Assembly (NCBI GenBank): GCA_000435495.1
Contig: FR884038.1
Coordinates: forward strand, 1-39,945
Origin: Firmicutes bacterium CAG:552
GTDB taxonomy: Bacteria; Bacillota; Clostridia; Christensenellales; Pumilibacteraceae
Reading direction: 5' to 3'
Length of the DNA stretch: 39,945 nucleotides
This document shows positions 25,989-34,084 of the stretch, piece by piece. The notes below the pieces were generated by a model. It was not told the DNA's origin. It searched no databases and saw only the letters and a list, made by a program, of their open reading frames with translations. Made by a program: the position numbers and the translations under genes. Numbering within the stretch: position 1 is the first letter of the stretch; each line of letters starts with the position of its first letter.

Positions 25989-26492
25989 CGCAAAGTCCGA
26001 TTTGTGTATGCACTTCAGTCAAAATCTATATGTGTGATACTAAAAATATCAAAGTTGTGTAGGCAAAACGCAACTTTGATATTTTTTTTATGATTTATTT
26101 TAATTTTACGAATGTAAAACGGTTTATTTGCAGAAAAGACGGTGAGTTTAAATAGGAAACAATGATTTAATATTTATTTGAAACTTTTTTGCCGGTAATG
26201 CTATCCGTTTTCGTATATTAAAGCATCGGACAATATAAAGTTCGTTTCCGAGCGCAAACAAATACACTTGAGTTATTTACGAGCAATTTAATGTAAGATA
26301 TAAGCAGGGTGAAAGGAGTATCTTCGTTTCGGAGCAAAGAGCACAGCGGTATAGCCGAGTTTCAGGTATGCAAAATCGGAAAAGCAATTTTTAAATCAAA
26401 TTGCAAAACTGCAATGACAATCGACAATCAAAGACGGTTTGACGAAGTAGCTCGGTTAAGGTTTTAAAGCGGGAGAAAAATACATTATAAAA
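25989..26492. other. Convergent gap between CHR pair and dinB
   Basis: The left part holds the operon terminator (26042-26087). In the rest I see no recognisable gene. One open frame from GTG 26309 to the stop at 26467 (52 residues) has plausible composition but a poor start and no recognised family. A weak AT-rich hairpin near 26384-26404 might end dinB transcription on the minus strand. Confidence 0.4.
26042..26087. terminator. Terminator of the eight-gene operon
   Basis: A perfect stem of about 16 bp (26042-26057 against 26071-26086) with a 13-nt loop is followed by a T-run. It lies just after the second CHR gene. The A-rich left arm would let it also stop minus-strand transcription. Confidence 0.9.
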
Positions 26493-27707
26493 TCATCTTT
26501 TAAATGGCAAAAAATCTTCTGCGTCGCTTTTGTCGTATATAAAGTCTTGTTCGATCATTGCTGCCAAGCCTACCGATTTTTTTCCATACTTGGCTCGTAT
26601 GGCGGCTATCGCTTTGTCCAATTTTTCCGCTTTTTCAACGTCATCGCCAAAAAACGACAATTGTTGACAATCGCCGTGCGTCAAATTAAATATGGTTACG
26701 GTAATGGTCCTCGCCGGTTTATTTGCTATCGAAAGATAAAGCTTTAGAGCGTGTTCGGCTATAATGGAAGATGCGCAAGTCGTCGGCATGGTAGCTTGCT
26801 TAGACTCGCTGCTCAGGTCGTAATATCTCACATGTACGGATATTCCGCAACCTCTGACACCGTATTTTCGCATACGAGCGGCTATAAGATCAGATAGGTA
26901 AAGGATAAGAGTTTTTGCGTCTTCTTCAGTGGTTATGTCTTTTACGGCGGTCATACCGTGCCCGACGGACTTTATTTCTCTCGAAAGATGATACTTCCGT
27001 ACGGGAGTCGTATCCTCGCCTCGAGCGCTTTTATATATGCTCATACCGTTCACGCCCAAAAGCTTGGTTAATGCGCCGCTGTCGGCGTTAGCTAAGTCAC
27101 CAACGGTGTGGATGTTTAGTCCGTCGAGTTTTTCGGCGGTTTTTTTGCCGACCATAAGCATATCGGATACCGGGAGTTTCCATATTATCGAACGAAAATT
27201 ATCTCTGTCGATAACGGTAGTGGCGTCCGGCTTTTTTATGTCCGAGCCCATTTTGGCGAACACTTTATTAAAGCTTACTCCTACGGATGCGGTAAGGGCA
27301 AATCGGTTTTTGATTTCAGCTCTTATTTTGTCTGCAATTTGTTTACCGTCTCCGAAGAGATGCATAGAACCGGTTACATCCAGCCAACATTCATCGGGAC
27401 CGAACGGCTCAACTAGGTCGGTAAATTCGGTATATAGTTCGAATATTTGTTCCGAATAGCTCATATAAAGATCGAAATGAGGCGGAACGACCACAAGCGC
27501 AGGGCATTTTTGCTTGGCTTGCCATATGGTGTCGCCTGTTTTGATGCCGTGACTTTTTGCTATTTCGTTTTTTGCCAAAACTATGCCGTGACGTTTTTCT
27601 TTGCTTCCGGCTACGATTAAAGGTTTGCCTCTGAGTTCGGGGCAAAGGGCGCATTCGACAGATGCGTAAAAGTTATTTAAATCGCTGTGAAGAATTACCT
27701 TATCCAT
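26493..27707 (-). CDS. dinB: DNA polymerase IV (Y-family translesion polymerase)
   Basis: A 404-residue Y-family polymerase for error-prone bypass of damaged DNA. D9 in HSDLNNFYASVE binds metal and F13 is the steric-gate position. The catalytic acidic pair is D105-E106, here in GPDECWLDVTGS instead of the more usual SIDEAYLD. ASVGVSFNKVFAKMGSDIKKP and the helix-hairpin-helix region around GDLANADSGALTKLLG follow. QQLSFF near residue 353 resembles the sliding-clamp binding motif (QLxLF). The start agrees with the family. It is divergent from uvrB. A terminator-like hairpin lies in its 5' leader. I saw no LexA-type site. Confidence 0.93.
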   Translation of the reverse strand: MDKVILHSDLNNFYASVECALCPELRGKPLIVAGSKEKRHGIVLAKNEIAKSHGIKTGDTIWQAKQKCPALVVVPPHFDLYMSYSEQIFELYTEFTDLVEPFGPDECWLDVTGSMHLFGDGKQIADKIRAEIKNRFALTASVGVSFNKVFAKMGSDIKKPDATTVIDRDNFRSIIWKLPVSDMLMVGKKTAEKLDGLNIHTVGDLANADSGALTKLLGVNGMSIYKSARGEDTTPVRKYHLSREIKSVGHGMTAVKDITTEEDAKTLILYLSDLIAARMRKYGVRGCGISVHVRYYDLSSESKQATMPTTCASSIIAEHALKLYLSIANKPARTITVTIFNLTHGDCQQLSFFGDDVEKAEKLDKAIAAIRAKYGKKSVGLAAMIEQDFIYDKSDAEDFLPFKR

Positions 27708-27733
27708 ATAATCGTAGTCCTGAAAATGTTTTT

Positions 27734-27760
27734 AAAAGTCTGATTTTGTGACAGACTTTT
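27734..27760. promoter_or_regulatory. Terminator-like hairpin in the dinB leader
   Basis: AAAAGTCTG (27734-27742) and CAGACTTTT (27752-27760) form a perfect 9-bp stem with a 9-nt loop, about 27 bp upstream of the dinB start on the minus strand. It has an A-rich and a T-rich arm, like an intrinsic terminator, but lies inside the predicted leader, since a TACAAT box lies upstream of it (about 27802-27807). It may attenuate dinB or block read-through. Confidence 0.4.
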
Positions 27761-27863
27761 TGAGGATATATATTGCTGCATATATTATTGTATCACAATG
27801 CTACCTTTATAAAAAACGTTTTTAATGCTTAAGACAAAAAAATACGCTTAATCGGGAATTTAC

Positions 27864-27892
27864 TTGCAATGTATTTGCTGCGGTGATATAAT
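27864..27892 (+). promoter_or_regulatory. uvrB promoter placing the start site at the ATG
   Basis: TTGCAA (27864-27869) and a perfect TATAAT (27887-27892) are separated by 17 nt. Only 6 nt separate the -10 box from ATG 27899, so transcription would begin at or next to the start codon. Confidence 0.6.
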
Positions 27893-27898
27893 AAGCGT

Positions 27899-29866
27899 AT
27901 GGATTTTAAGCTTGTAAGCAAATTTAAACCGACGGGCGATCAGCCTGCGGCAATAGAAAAACTAACCGAAGGGATTAAAGACGGTATAAAAAATCAAGTG
28001 CTGTTGGGCGTAACCGGCAGCGGAAAAACGTTTACTATGGCAAACGTGATAAAGAACATAAACCGTCCTGCATTGGTTTTGGCTCACAACAAAACGCTTG
28101 CGGCGCAGCTTTGTAATGAGTTCCGAGAGTTTTTCCCGGAAAACAGAGTGGAGTTTTTCGTTTCTTACTACGATTATTATCAGCCTGAGGCATACATCGT
28201 TTCTTCGGACACATATATAGAAAAAGATTTGCAGATAAACGACGAAATCGATAAGTTGCGACATTCTGCGACATGCGCTTTACAGGAACGCCGAGACGTA
28301 ATAGTCGTATCCAGCGTTTCTTGCATATACGGATTGGGTGCGCCCGAAGATTATTACCGTATGAGCATTTCTATAAGACCGGGGCAACAATTGTCTCGAG
28401 AACAACTTATCCGCAGACTTGTGGAAATAAACTATAAGCGTAACGATGTCGAATTCGCTCGAACTAACTTTAGAGTAAAAGGGGACATCGTTGACGTTTT
28501 TCCTGCTTCGTCAAGCGAAACGGGCGTACGTATCGAATTTTTCGGTGACGAGGTTGACGGAATTGCGGAGTTCGACGCAGTGAGCGGCAGGATTCGCAAC
28601 AGACTTAACCACGTTGCGATTTTTCCGGCAAGTCACTATGCGGTCGAACAGGACAAGCTTAAAAAAGCCACAGAGGAGATACTCAAAGATCTCGACGAAA
28701 GAGTCAAATTTTTTGAAGATTGCGGAAAACTTCTAGAAGCGGAAAGATTAAAGCAACGAGTAAATTATGACGTGGAAATGATGAGGGAGATAGGTTATTG
28801 CAGCGGTATCGAAAACTATTCGAGATACTTCGACGGCAGAAAACCCGGCGATCCTCCGTTCACTTTGCTTGACTATTTCCCCGAAGATTTCGTTTTGTTT
28901 ATAGACGAAAGTCACATGACGGTGCCTCAGATCAGGGCGATGTATCACGGAGATTTGTCTCGTAAAACCAGTCTCGTCGATTACGGATTTCGGCTCCCGG
29001 CGGCGTTCGACAACAGACCACTCAATTTTGACGAATTTAACGCTCGCATAGGGCAAACGGTGTATGTTTCGGCAACCCCGGCTAAGTACGAGCTTTCTCT
29101 TGCGGAGTCTAACGTGGCTGAGCAGATTATCAGACCTACGGGGCTTATGGATCCGCCGATAGAAGTTAGAGGCTCGCACGGGCAAATAGACAATCTTTTG
29201 GGAGAAATTCGCGCAACGGTAGAGAGCAAGGGTAGGGTTTTGGTTACTACTTTGACAAAACGTATGGCAGAAAGTTTGTCTGTATATCTCGGAGAACAAG
29301 GTGTAAAAGTAAAGTATCTGCACTCGGATATAGATACAATGGAGCGTATCGAAATTGTCAACGGACTGCGGAGAGGCGACTTTGACGTAGTAGTCGGAAT
29401 AAATCTTTTGAGAGAAGGTTTAGATATACCGGAAGTAAAACTCGTTGCGATTCTCGACGCCGACAAAGAGGGCTTTTTGCGTTCTTCGTCTGCGCTCATT
29501 CAAACTGTCGGTAGGGCGGCGAGAAATTCGGAGAGCAAGGTCATTTTGTATGCCGACGTAATAACGGATTCTATGAGAGTCGCTATGGACGAAACGGAGC
29601 GCAGACGTAAAATTCAGGACGATTATAACAAAGCTAACGGAATTACTCCCAAGACTATAGTAAAACCGATAAGCAATACTTTGGAAATAACCACTAAAGT
29701 GAGCGTCGAATACGATAATATTCCCGATCAGATAGAAAAACTCAAAGGCCTTATGCGGGTTGCGTCAGGAGCTTTGGACTTCGAAACGGCAATTAAGATG
29801 AGAGACCGCATAGCAGAGTTAAAAGAATTGCAAGCTAAGATAAAAAGGGGTATGAAGAATGGATAA
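27899..29866 (+). CDS. uvrB: Excinuclease ABC subunit B
   Basis: UvrB is the damage-verifying helicase-like subunit of nucleotide excision repair. The 655-residue protein has Walker A GVTGSGKT (residues 37-44), the beta-hairpin region YYDYYQPEAY (90-99), the DESH box in LFIDESHMT near residue 340, GYCSGIENYSR, the helicase motifs VLVTTLTKRMAE and LREGLDIPEV, and a C-terminal UVR motif (FETAIKMRDRIAELKEL). ATG 27899 gives the expected N-terminus (FKPTGDQPAAI follows at once). There is no Shine-Dalgarno site and the -10 box ends 6 nt upstream, so the mRNA may be leaderless. It overlaps uvrA by 8 nt. Confidence 0.97.
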   Translation: MDFKLVSKFKPTGDQPAAIEKLTEGIKDGIKNQVLLGVTGSGKTFTMANVIKNINRPALVLAHNKTLAAQLCNEFREFFPENRVEFFVSYYDYYQPEAYIVSSDTYIEKDLQINDEIDKLRHSATCALQERRDVIVVSSVSCIYGLGAPEDYYRMSISIRPGQQLSREQLIRRLVEINYKRNDVEFARTNFRVKGDIVDVFPASSSETGVRIEFFGDEVDGIAEFDAVSGRIRNRLNHVAIFPASHYAVEQDKLKKATEEILKDLDERVKFFEDCGKLLEAERLKQRVNYDVEMMREIGYCSGIENYSRYFDGRKPGDPPFTLLDYFPEDFVLFIDESHMTVPQIRAMYHGDLSRKTSLVDYGFRLPAAFDNRPLNFDEFNARIGQTVYVSATPAKYELSLAESNVAEQIIRPTGLMDPPIEVRGSHGQIDNLLGEIRATVESKGRVLVTTLTKRMAESLSVYLGEQGVKVKYLHSDIDTMERIEIVNGLRRGDFDVVVGINLLREGLDIPEVKLVAILDADKEGFLRSSSALIQTVGRAARNSESKVILYADVITDSMRVAMDETERRRKIQDDYNKANGITPKTIVKPISNTLEITTKVSVEYDNIPDQIEKLKGLMRVASGALDFETAIKMRDRIAELKELQAKIKRGMKNG

Positions 29867-32678
29867 TATCGTCATTAAAGGGGCGAAAGAAAATAATTTA
29901 AAAAACATCGATATAGTTTTGCCGAGAGAAAAACTTATCGTGTTTACCGGATTGAGCGGTAGCGGCAAGACGAGTTTGGCGTTCGATACTATTTTTGCGG
30001 AAGGTCAACGACGATATATGGAGTCGTTAAGTTCGTATGCGAGACAATTTTTGGGGCAAATGAACAAGCCCGACGTCGAAAGCATCGAAGGCTTGTCTCC
30101 TACGATAGCAATAGACCAAAAAACGACTGCCCGCAACCCCCGTTCGACTGTCGGAACGGTAACCGAAATTTACGACTATCTACGACTTTTGTATGCAAGA
30201 GTCGGTGTGGTGCATTGCCCGTCATGCGGGAAGGAAATATCGCAACAAACGGTTGACCAGATTATAGATAAGGTATTATGCTATCCCGAAGGCACCAAAA
30301 TTATGATAAATGCGCCCGTAGTCAGAGGGCGAAAAGGCGAATTTAAGGATAAATTCGAGCTGTATCGCAAGAGTGGCTTCGCCAGAGTCAATGTCGACGG
30401 AAAAGTTTATTCCTTAGACGAGGATATAACTTTAGATCGTCAATGTAAACATGACGTAAGCGTGGTAATAGACCGTATCGTTGTAAAAAGCGGCATACGT
30501 ACGAGACTTTCGGATAGCATAGAGACCGCTCTTAAGCTTGCCGAGGGATTGGTTGTAATAAGCAAGGAGGACGGCGACGAGCTTTTTTCTACCAAATACG
30601 CTTGTCCCGACTGCGGTGTTTCTATAGAAGAAGTCGAACCTAGACTGTTTTCTTTTAACAGTCCCTTCGGAGCATGTCCGCAGTGTACCGGATTGGGTTT
30701 TTTGGAAAAAATAGATCCCACCCTTATATACGGAGACGGAAGCAAGTCCATTAACGAAGGGGCGTTGGCGATAACCGGTTGGGGTTTCGATTCCGACTTT
30801 GCAAATATGTATTTCAGAGCGTTAAGCAAAAAATACGGTTTCTCGTTAGATACTCCGTTCAGAGAATTGCCCGAGGAAATCAGACGTATTTTGCTGTACG
30901 GCAACGGTGGCGAAAAGCTTAACGTTTCGTATTCGAGTTCGAATTTTTCGGGGAGCTATTCGGGCACTTACGAAGGCGTAATAAATAATCTCGAACGCCG
31001 CTACCGAGAGTCTACGAGCGAATACATCAAAAGCGAAATAAGAAAGTTTATAAGAGAGTCGGCTTGCCCGGAGTGTCACGGCAGAAGATTGAAAAAAGAG
31101 GCGCTTGCCGTTACCGTCGGCGGCCTAAACATATCGCAGTTGTGCGATATGTCGGTCGTTAAAATGTATGGCTTCGTTTCGGAACTTTCTTTGTCGCCAA
31201 CGCAAGCAGCCATTGCTAAGCTTATTCTTAAAGAAATAAAAGCTCGTTTAAAGTTTTTGATCGATGTGGGCTTAGGATATCTTACCCTGTCGAGAGGAGC
31301 GTCTACGCTGAGCGGAGGCGAGGCTCAACGTATAAGACTTGCCACGCAAATCGGCTCCGGCTTAACCGGCGTTTTGTATATACTCGACGAGCCGAGCATA
31401 GGACTTCATCAAAGAGATAACGAAAAACTCATAGCCACGCTAAAAAGGTTGCGTGATTTGGGTAATACGCTTATAGTCGTAGAACACGACGAGGATACTA
31501 TCAGAGCTGCAGATTATGTTCTTGACATAGGTCCGGGCGCAGGCGTTCACGGCGGTAGCATTGTAGCAAGCGGAACGCCGGAGGAGATTATGAACTCAAA
31601 AGATTCGCTCACAGGAGCGTATTTGAGAGGAGACAAAAGAATAGAAATTCCGACAAATCGCAGAAAACCCAAAGGATACGTGTCGATAAAGGGCGCAAGC
31701 GAAAATAATTTAAAGAATATCGACGTTGATATTCCGCTCGGAGTAATTACTGCGATAACCGGCGTTTCGGGCAGCGGAAAAAGCACTCTTATAAATCAAA
31801 CCCTTTCACCCGCAATAAGCAATGAACTTATGGGTACAAAACTCAGCGTCGGTAAGTGCAAAAGCATAAGCGGTTTAGAACAGCTCGATAAAATAATAGT
31901 AATAGATCAAAGCCCGATAGGCAGAACGCCGAGAAGCAATCCTGCGACCTATACCGGGGTATTCTCTTTCATAAGAGAACTTTTTGCCAAGACTCAAGAC
32001 GCATTGCAAAGAGGATATAAAGCCGGCAGATTCAGTTTTAACGTAAGCGGCGGAAGGTGCGAACATTGTCAGGGCGACGGAATCATAAAAATAGAGATGA
32101 ATTTTTTGCCCGACGTATATGTGCCGTGCGAAGTTTGCGGAGGCAAAAGATACAATAAGGAGACGTTGGAAGTAAGGTACAAAGGCAAGAACATTGCCGA
32201 AGTACTTGAGATGACGATAGAAGAGGCGGTGCATTTTTTCGAAGGCGTTCCGTCGGTGTACAATAAAATAAAGACGCTTTTCGACGTAGGACTCGGTTAT
32301 GTCAAACTCGGACAGTCGGCAACAACGCTGAGCGGAGGCGAGGCGCAAAGAGTCAAACTTGCGACGGAGCTTAGCAGAAGAGCAACGGGACGTACGCTAT
32401 ACGTTTTGGACGAGCCTACCACCGGTTTGCATATGGCAGACGTGGACAAGCTGATTACCATAATGCAAAAGCTGGTAGACAACGGAAACAGTATTGTGGT
32501 AATCGAGCATAACCTCGACGTAATAAAAATTGCAGACCATATAATAGACCTCGGTCCGGAGGGAGGTGACGGCGGCGGCACGATAATAGCAACGGGTACC
32601 CCGGAAGACGTCGCAAAAATAAAAGAAAGCTTTACCGGCAGGTTTCTTGAAAAAGTATTAAAGAACAATGCAACATAG
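29859..32678 (+). CDS. uvrA: Excinuclease ABC subunit A
   Basis: UvrA is the ATPase that detects DNA damage and loads UvrB. The 939-residue protein has two ABC modules: Walker A GLSGSGKTS (31-39) and VSGSGKST in the second half, each with a LSGGEAQR signature and Walker B strands (ILDEPSIGLHQ and VLDEPTTGLH). Zinc modules are visible: CPSCG and CPDCG/CPQC in the first half, and the CEHCQGDG...CEVCGG finger in the second. The length is normal. It overlaps the uvrB end by 8 nt, with AAAAGGGG upstream, so translation is coupled. No strong terminator is visible directly after it. Confidence 0.98.
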   Translation: MDNIVIKGAKENNLKNIDIVLPREKLIVFTGLSGSGKTSLAFDTIFAEGQRRYMESLSSYARQFLGQMNKPDVESIEGLSPTIAIDQKTTARNPRSTVGTVTEIYDYLRLLYARVGVVHCPSCGKEISQQTVDQIIDKVLCYPEGTKIMINAPVVRGRKGEFKDKFELYRKSGFARVNVDGKVYSLDEDITLDRQCKHDVSVVIDRIVVKSGIRTRLSDSIETALKLAEGLVVISKEDGDELFSTKYACPDCGVSIEEVEPRLFSFNSPFGACPQCTGLGFLEKIDPTLIYGDGSKSINEGALAITGWGFDSDFANMYFRALSKKYGFSLDTPFRELPEEIRRILLYGNGGEKLNVSYSSSNFSGSYSGTYEGVINNLERRYRESTSEYIKSEIRKFIRESACPECHGRRLKKEALAVTVGGLNISQLCDMSVVKMYGFVSELSLSPTQAAIAKLILKEIKARLKFLIDVGLGYLTLSRGASTLSGGEAQRIRLATQIGSGLTGVLYILDEPSIGLHQRDNEKLIATLKRLRDLGNTLIVVEHDEDTIRAADYVLDIGPGAGVHGGSIVASGTPEEIMNSKDSLTGAYLRGDKRIEIPTNRRKPKGYVSIKGASENNLKNIDVDIPLGVITAITGVSGSGKSTLINQTLSPAISNELMGTKLSVGKCKSISGLEQLDKIIVIDQSPIGRTPRSNPATYTGVFSFIRELFAKTQDALQRGYKAGRFSFNVSGGRCEHCQGDGIIKIEMNFLPDVYVPCEVCGGKRYNKETLEVRYKGKNIAEVLEMTIEEAVHFFEGVPSVYNKIKTLFDVGLGYVKLGQSATTLSGGEAQRVKLATELSRRATGRTLYVLDEPTTGLHMADVDKLITIMQKLVDNGNSIVVIEHNLDVIKIADHIIDLGPEGGDGGGTIIATGTPEDVAKIKESFTGRFLEKVLKNNAT

Positions 32679-32790
32679 AAAACGTTTTAAAATAACATAA
32701 CGTTTGATGTGATAAGCTCAGCAATTACGAATAGACGTTTGCAGGTGTTTGCGTTTTAAATCTTAAATGAATTTAAATAAATGAGTTAGT

Positions 32791-33027
32791 ATGGAACCAT
32801 TTATAGAGGACTCGATTAACAACCCAAAAGTACCGAAGTGGTTGGGATTTGTCATTATGGCTGTCGTTTGCGGTTTATTGATTTTTCTCGGCGTTCTGCT
32901 TGCGATAAATAGTTCGGAGTTAGTCGGTAGAATTTTCGGCGGTATAATGTGCGCACTTTTTGTCGCCTTGGTGGTATACTTATTTGCAAAAATAGCAAGA
33001 TGCAAGCAGAATGATGAAGAACGATAA
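32791..33027 (+). CDS. Small two-TM membrane protein
   Basis: A predicted 78-residue protein with a short hydrophilic N-terminus (MEPFIEDSINNPKVPKW), two hydrophobic segments (roughly 18-40 and 46-67) joined by a short loop, and a charged end. No family is recognised. The ribosome site is weak, but the hydrophobic pattern, the intact frame and the hairpins directly after the stop support it. It lies 112 bp after uvrA and converges with the YkvI-like gene. Confidence 0.6.
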   Translation: MEPFIEDSINNPKVPKWLGFVIMAVVCGLLIFLGVLLAINSSELVGRIFGGIMCALFVALVVYLFAKIARCKQNDEER

Positions 33028-33031
33028 GATT

Positions 33032-33060
33032 AAACGGCTGCCAGTTTTGTTAAGCCGTTT
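33032..33060. terminator. Hairpins between convergent gene ends
   Basis: AAACGGCT (33032-33039) pairs with AGCCGTTT (33053-33060). A second small hairpin, AATCGG/CCGATT (33064-33069 and 33079-33084), follows at once. They separate the small membrane gene from the restored end of the YkvI-like gene and probably act as a bidirectional terminator, although the T-runs are short. Confidence 0.5.
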
Positions 33061-33083
33061 CTTAATCGGCAATATACACCGAT

Positions 33084-34023
33084 TCAAATGAAACCGAAAA
33101 GCGCACAAACGGCAGCTAAAAGTATAAAGAGATAAATTGATTACGCCTGCAAATCCCAGATTGCTTACGATAAGTCCGAGAATAAGAGCGCAGGGCGCAG
33201 CGACGTTGTCGAGCTTTTTGCCGAGAAAGTCGGTAAGTCCGTTCATCGCAGTCGTCATGGTAGTGAATATGGAGGCTGCCACCGCAAAAAGAAAAGGATA
33301 ATACGTCAGTTTCGATTCAGACGCAAGCTTTATAAGCGGCATATCATCGTCGGCTACGTCGCTGCCGTTAAGCGCAAATATTATAAACAGCATAAGCATC
33401 GTCATGATGAAGGCGGCTATAAGCGAAGCCCAAAATATAGTTTTGGGCTTTTCGTTTACTCCGACCAGAGCGGTACAAGCAAGCATAATGTTCATGCACA
33501 CGTAAGTTATTGCGCCGCCGAGACTTTTAGACGTAATCGGATACGGTGACGTATCTCCGAAGTTAAGCAAACATATTGCAAGAATTATTATTACCATGAC
33601 GGGAGCCAAAAGAAGGCTGCTGTTGATTACCGACTTTAATCCTTTACTTACTATTAAAGCGCAGATAACGCCTGAAAAAGTGGAATAAAGCGGGGATAGA
33701 GGAATAACTCCGTTAAGTAACGAATCCATGCCGGACAACATTGCCGATAAAACGATAAGACTGTTTAGAACTAAAAAAAAGTCGGCTACGTATCCGAATT
33801 TTTTGAGCAATTTCTTATTTACGTCGGCAAAGTCTTTAGCTTTGAGAACAGACCCGAGCAGACAAAAACCGAAACAAAGCAAAAACAGACACAAGCCTAC
33901 AGCCAAGGCAATAAGCGGCGGAGCGGGCGAACCGAAGAAAGAAGATATTTCTTTACCGGTTGCAAATCCTGCCCCTATTATTGCGCCTACGATAAGCATT
34001 GCCAGCGAAAAGACTCGTCTCAT
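33084..34023 (-). CDS. YkvI-like membrane protein with 3' frameshift
   Basis: This polytopic protein of about 310 residues resembles the uncharacterised YkvI/COG3949 group, distant relatives of amino-acid permeases. The N-terminus VGAIIGAGFATGKEISSFF is typical. About ten membrane segments follow. The annotated frame continues past 33138 into a hydrophilic, Cys/Arg-rich tail that overlaps the terminator and the neighbouring gene. Shifting one base between 33138 and 33134 instead gives a hydrophobic last segment (YLFILLAAVCALFGFI) and a stop at 33084, just before the hairpins. I therefore place the true end there and read a frameshift or sequence error. ATG 34023 is preferred over an upstream extension that would run into the divergent gene. 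No Shine-Dalgarno site is visible. Confidence 0.75.
33097..33134. repeat. 38-bp repeat, copy 1 (inside the YkvI-like gene)
   Basis: These 38 bp are identical to 39835-39872 in the same orientation. Here the repeat encodes the last hydrophobic segment of the YkvI-like protein on the minus strand. One of its edges (33134) coincides with the apparent frameshift. Flanking sequences of the two copies differ. Confidence 0.9.
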
Positions 34024-34084
34024 GTTAAATTTTATTACAATATCGGCAATAATAGAACCTTTTTGCGAGCGTCGGGGAATAATA

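Noticed and set aside
32980..33083. Hydrophilic C-terminal tail of the YkvI-like protein
   Set aside because: It overlaps hairpins and the convergent gene. A one-base shift gives a hydrophobic end and a better-placed stop.
33728..34084. N-terminal extension of the flippase gene
   Set aside because: It runs antisense through the start of the divergent YkvI-like gene, gives an un-flippase-like polar sequence, and lacks a ribosome site.
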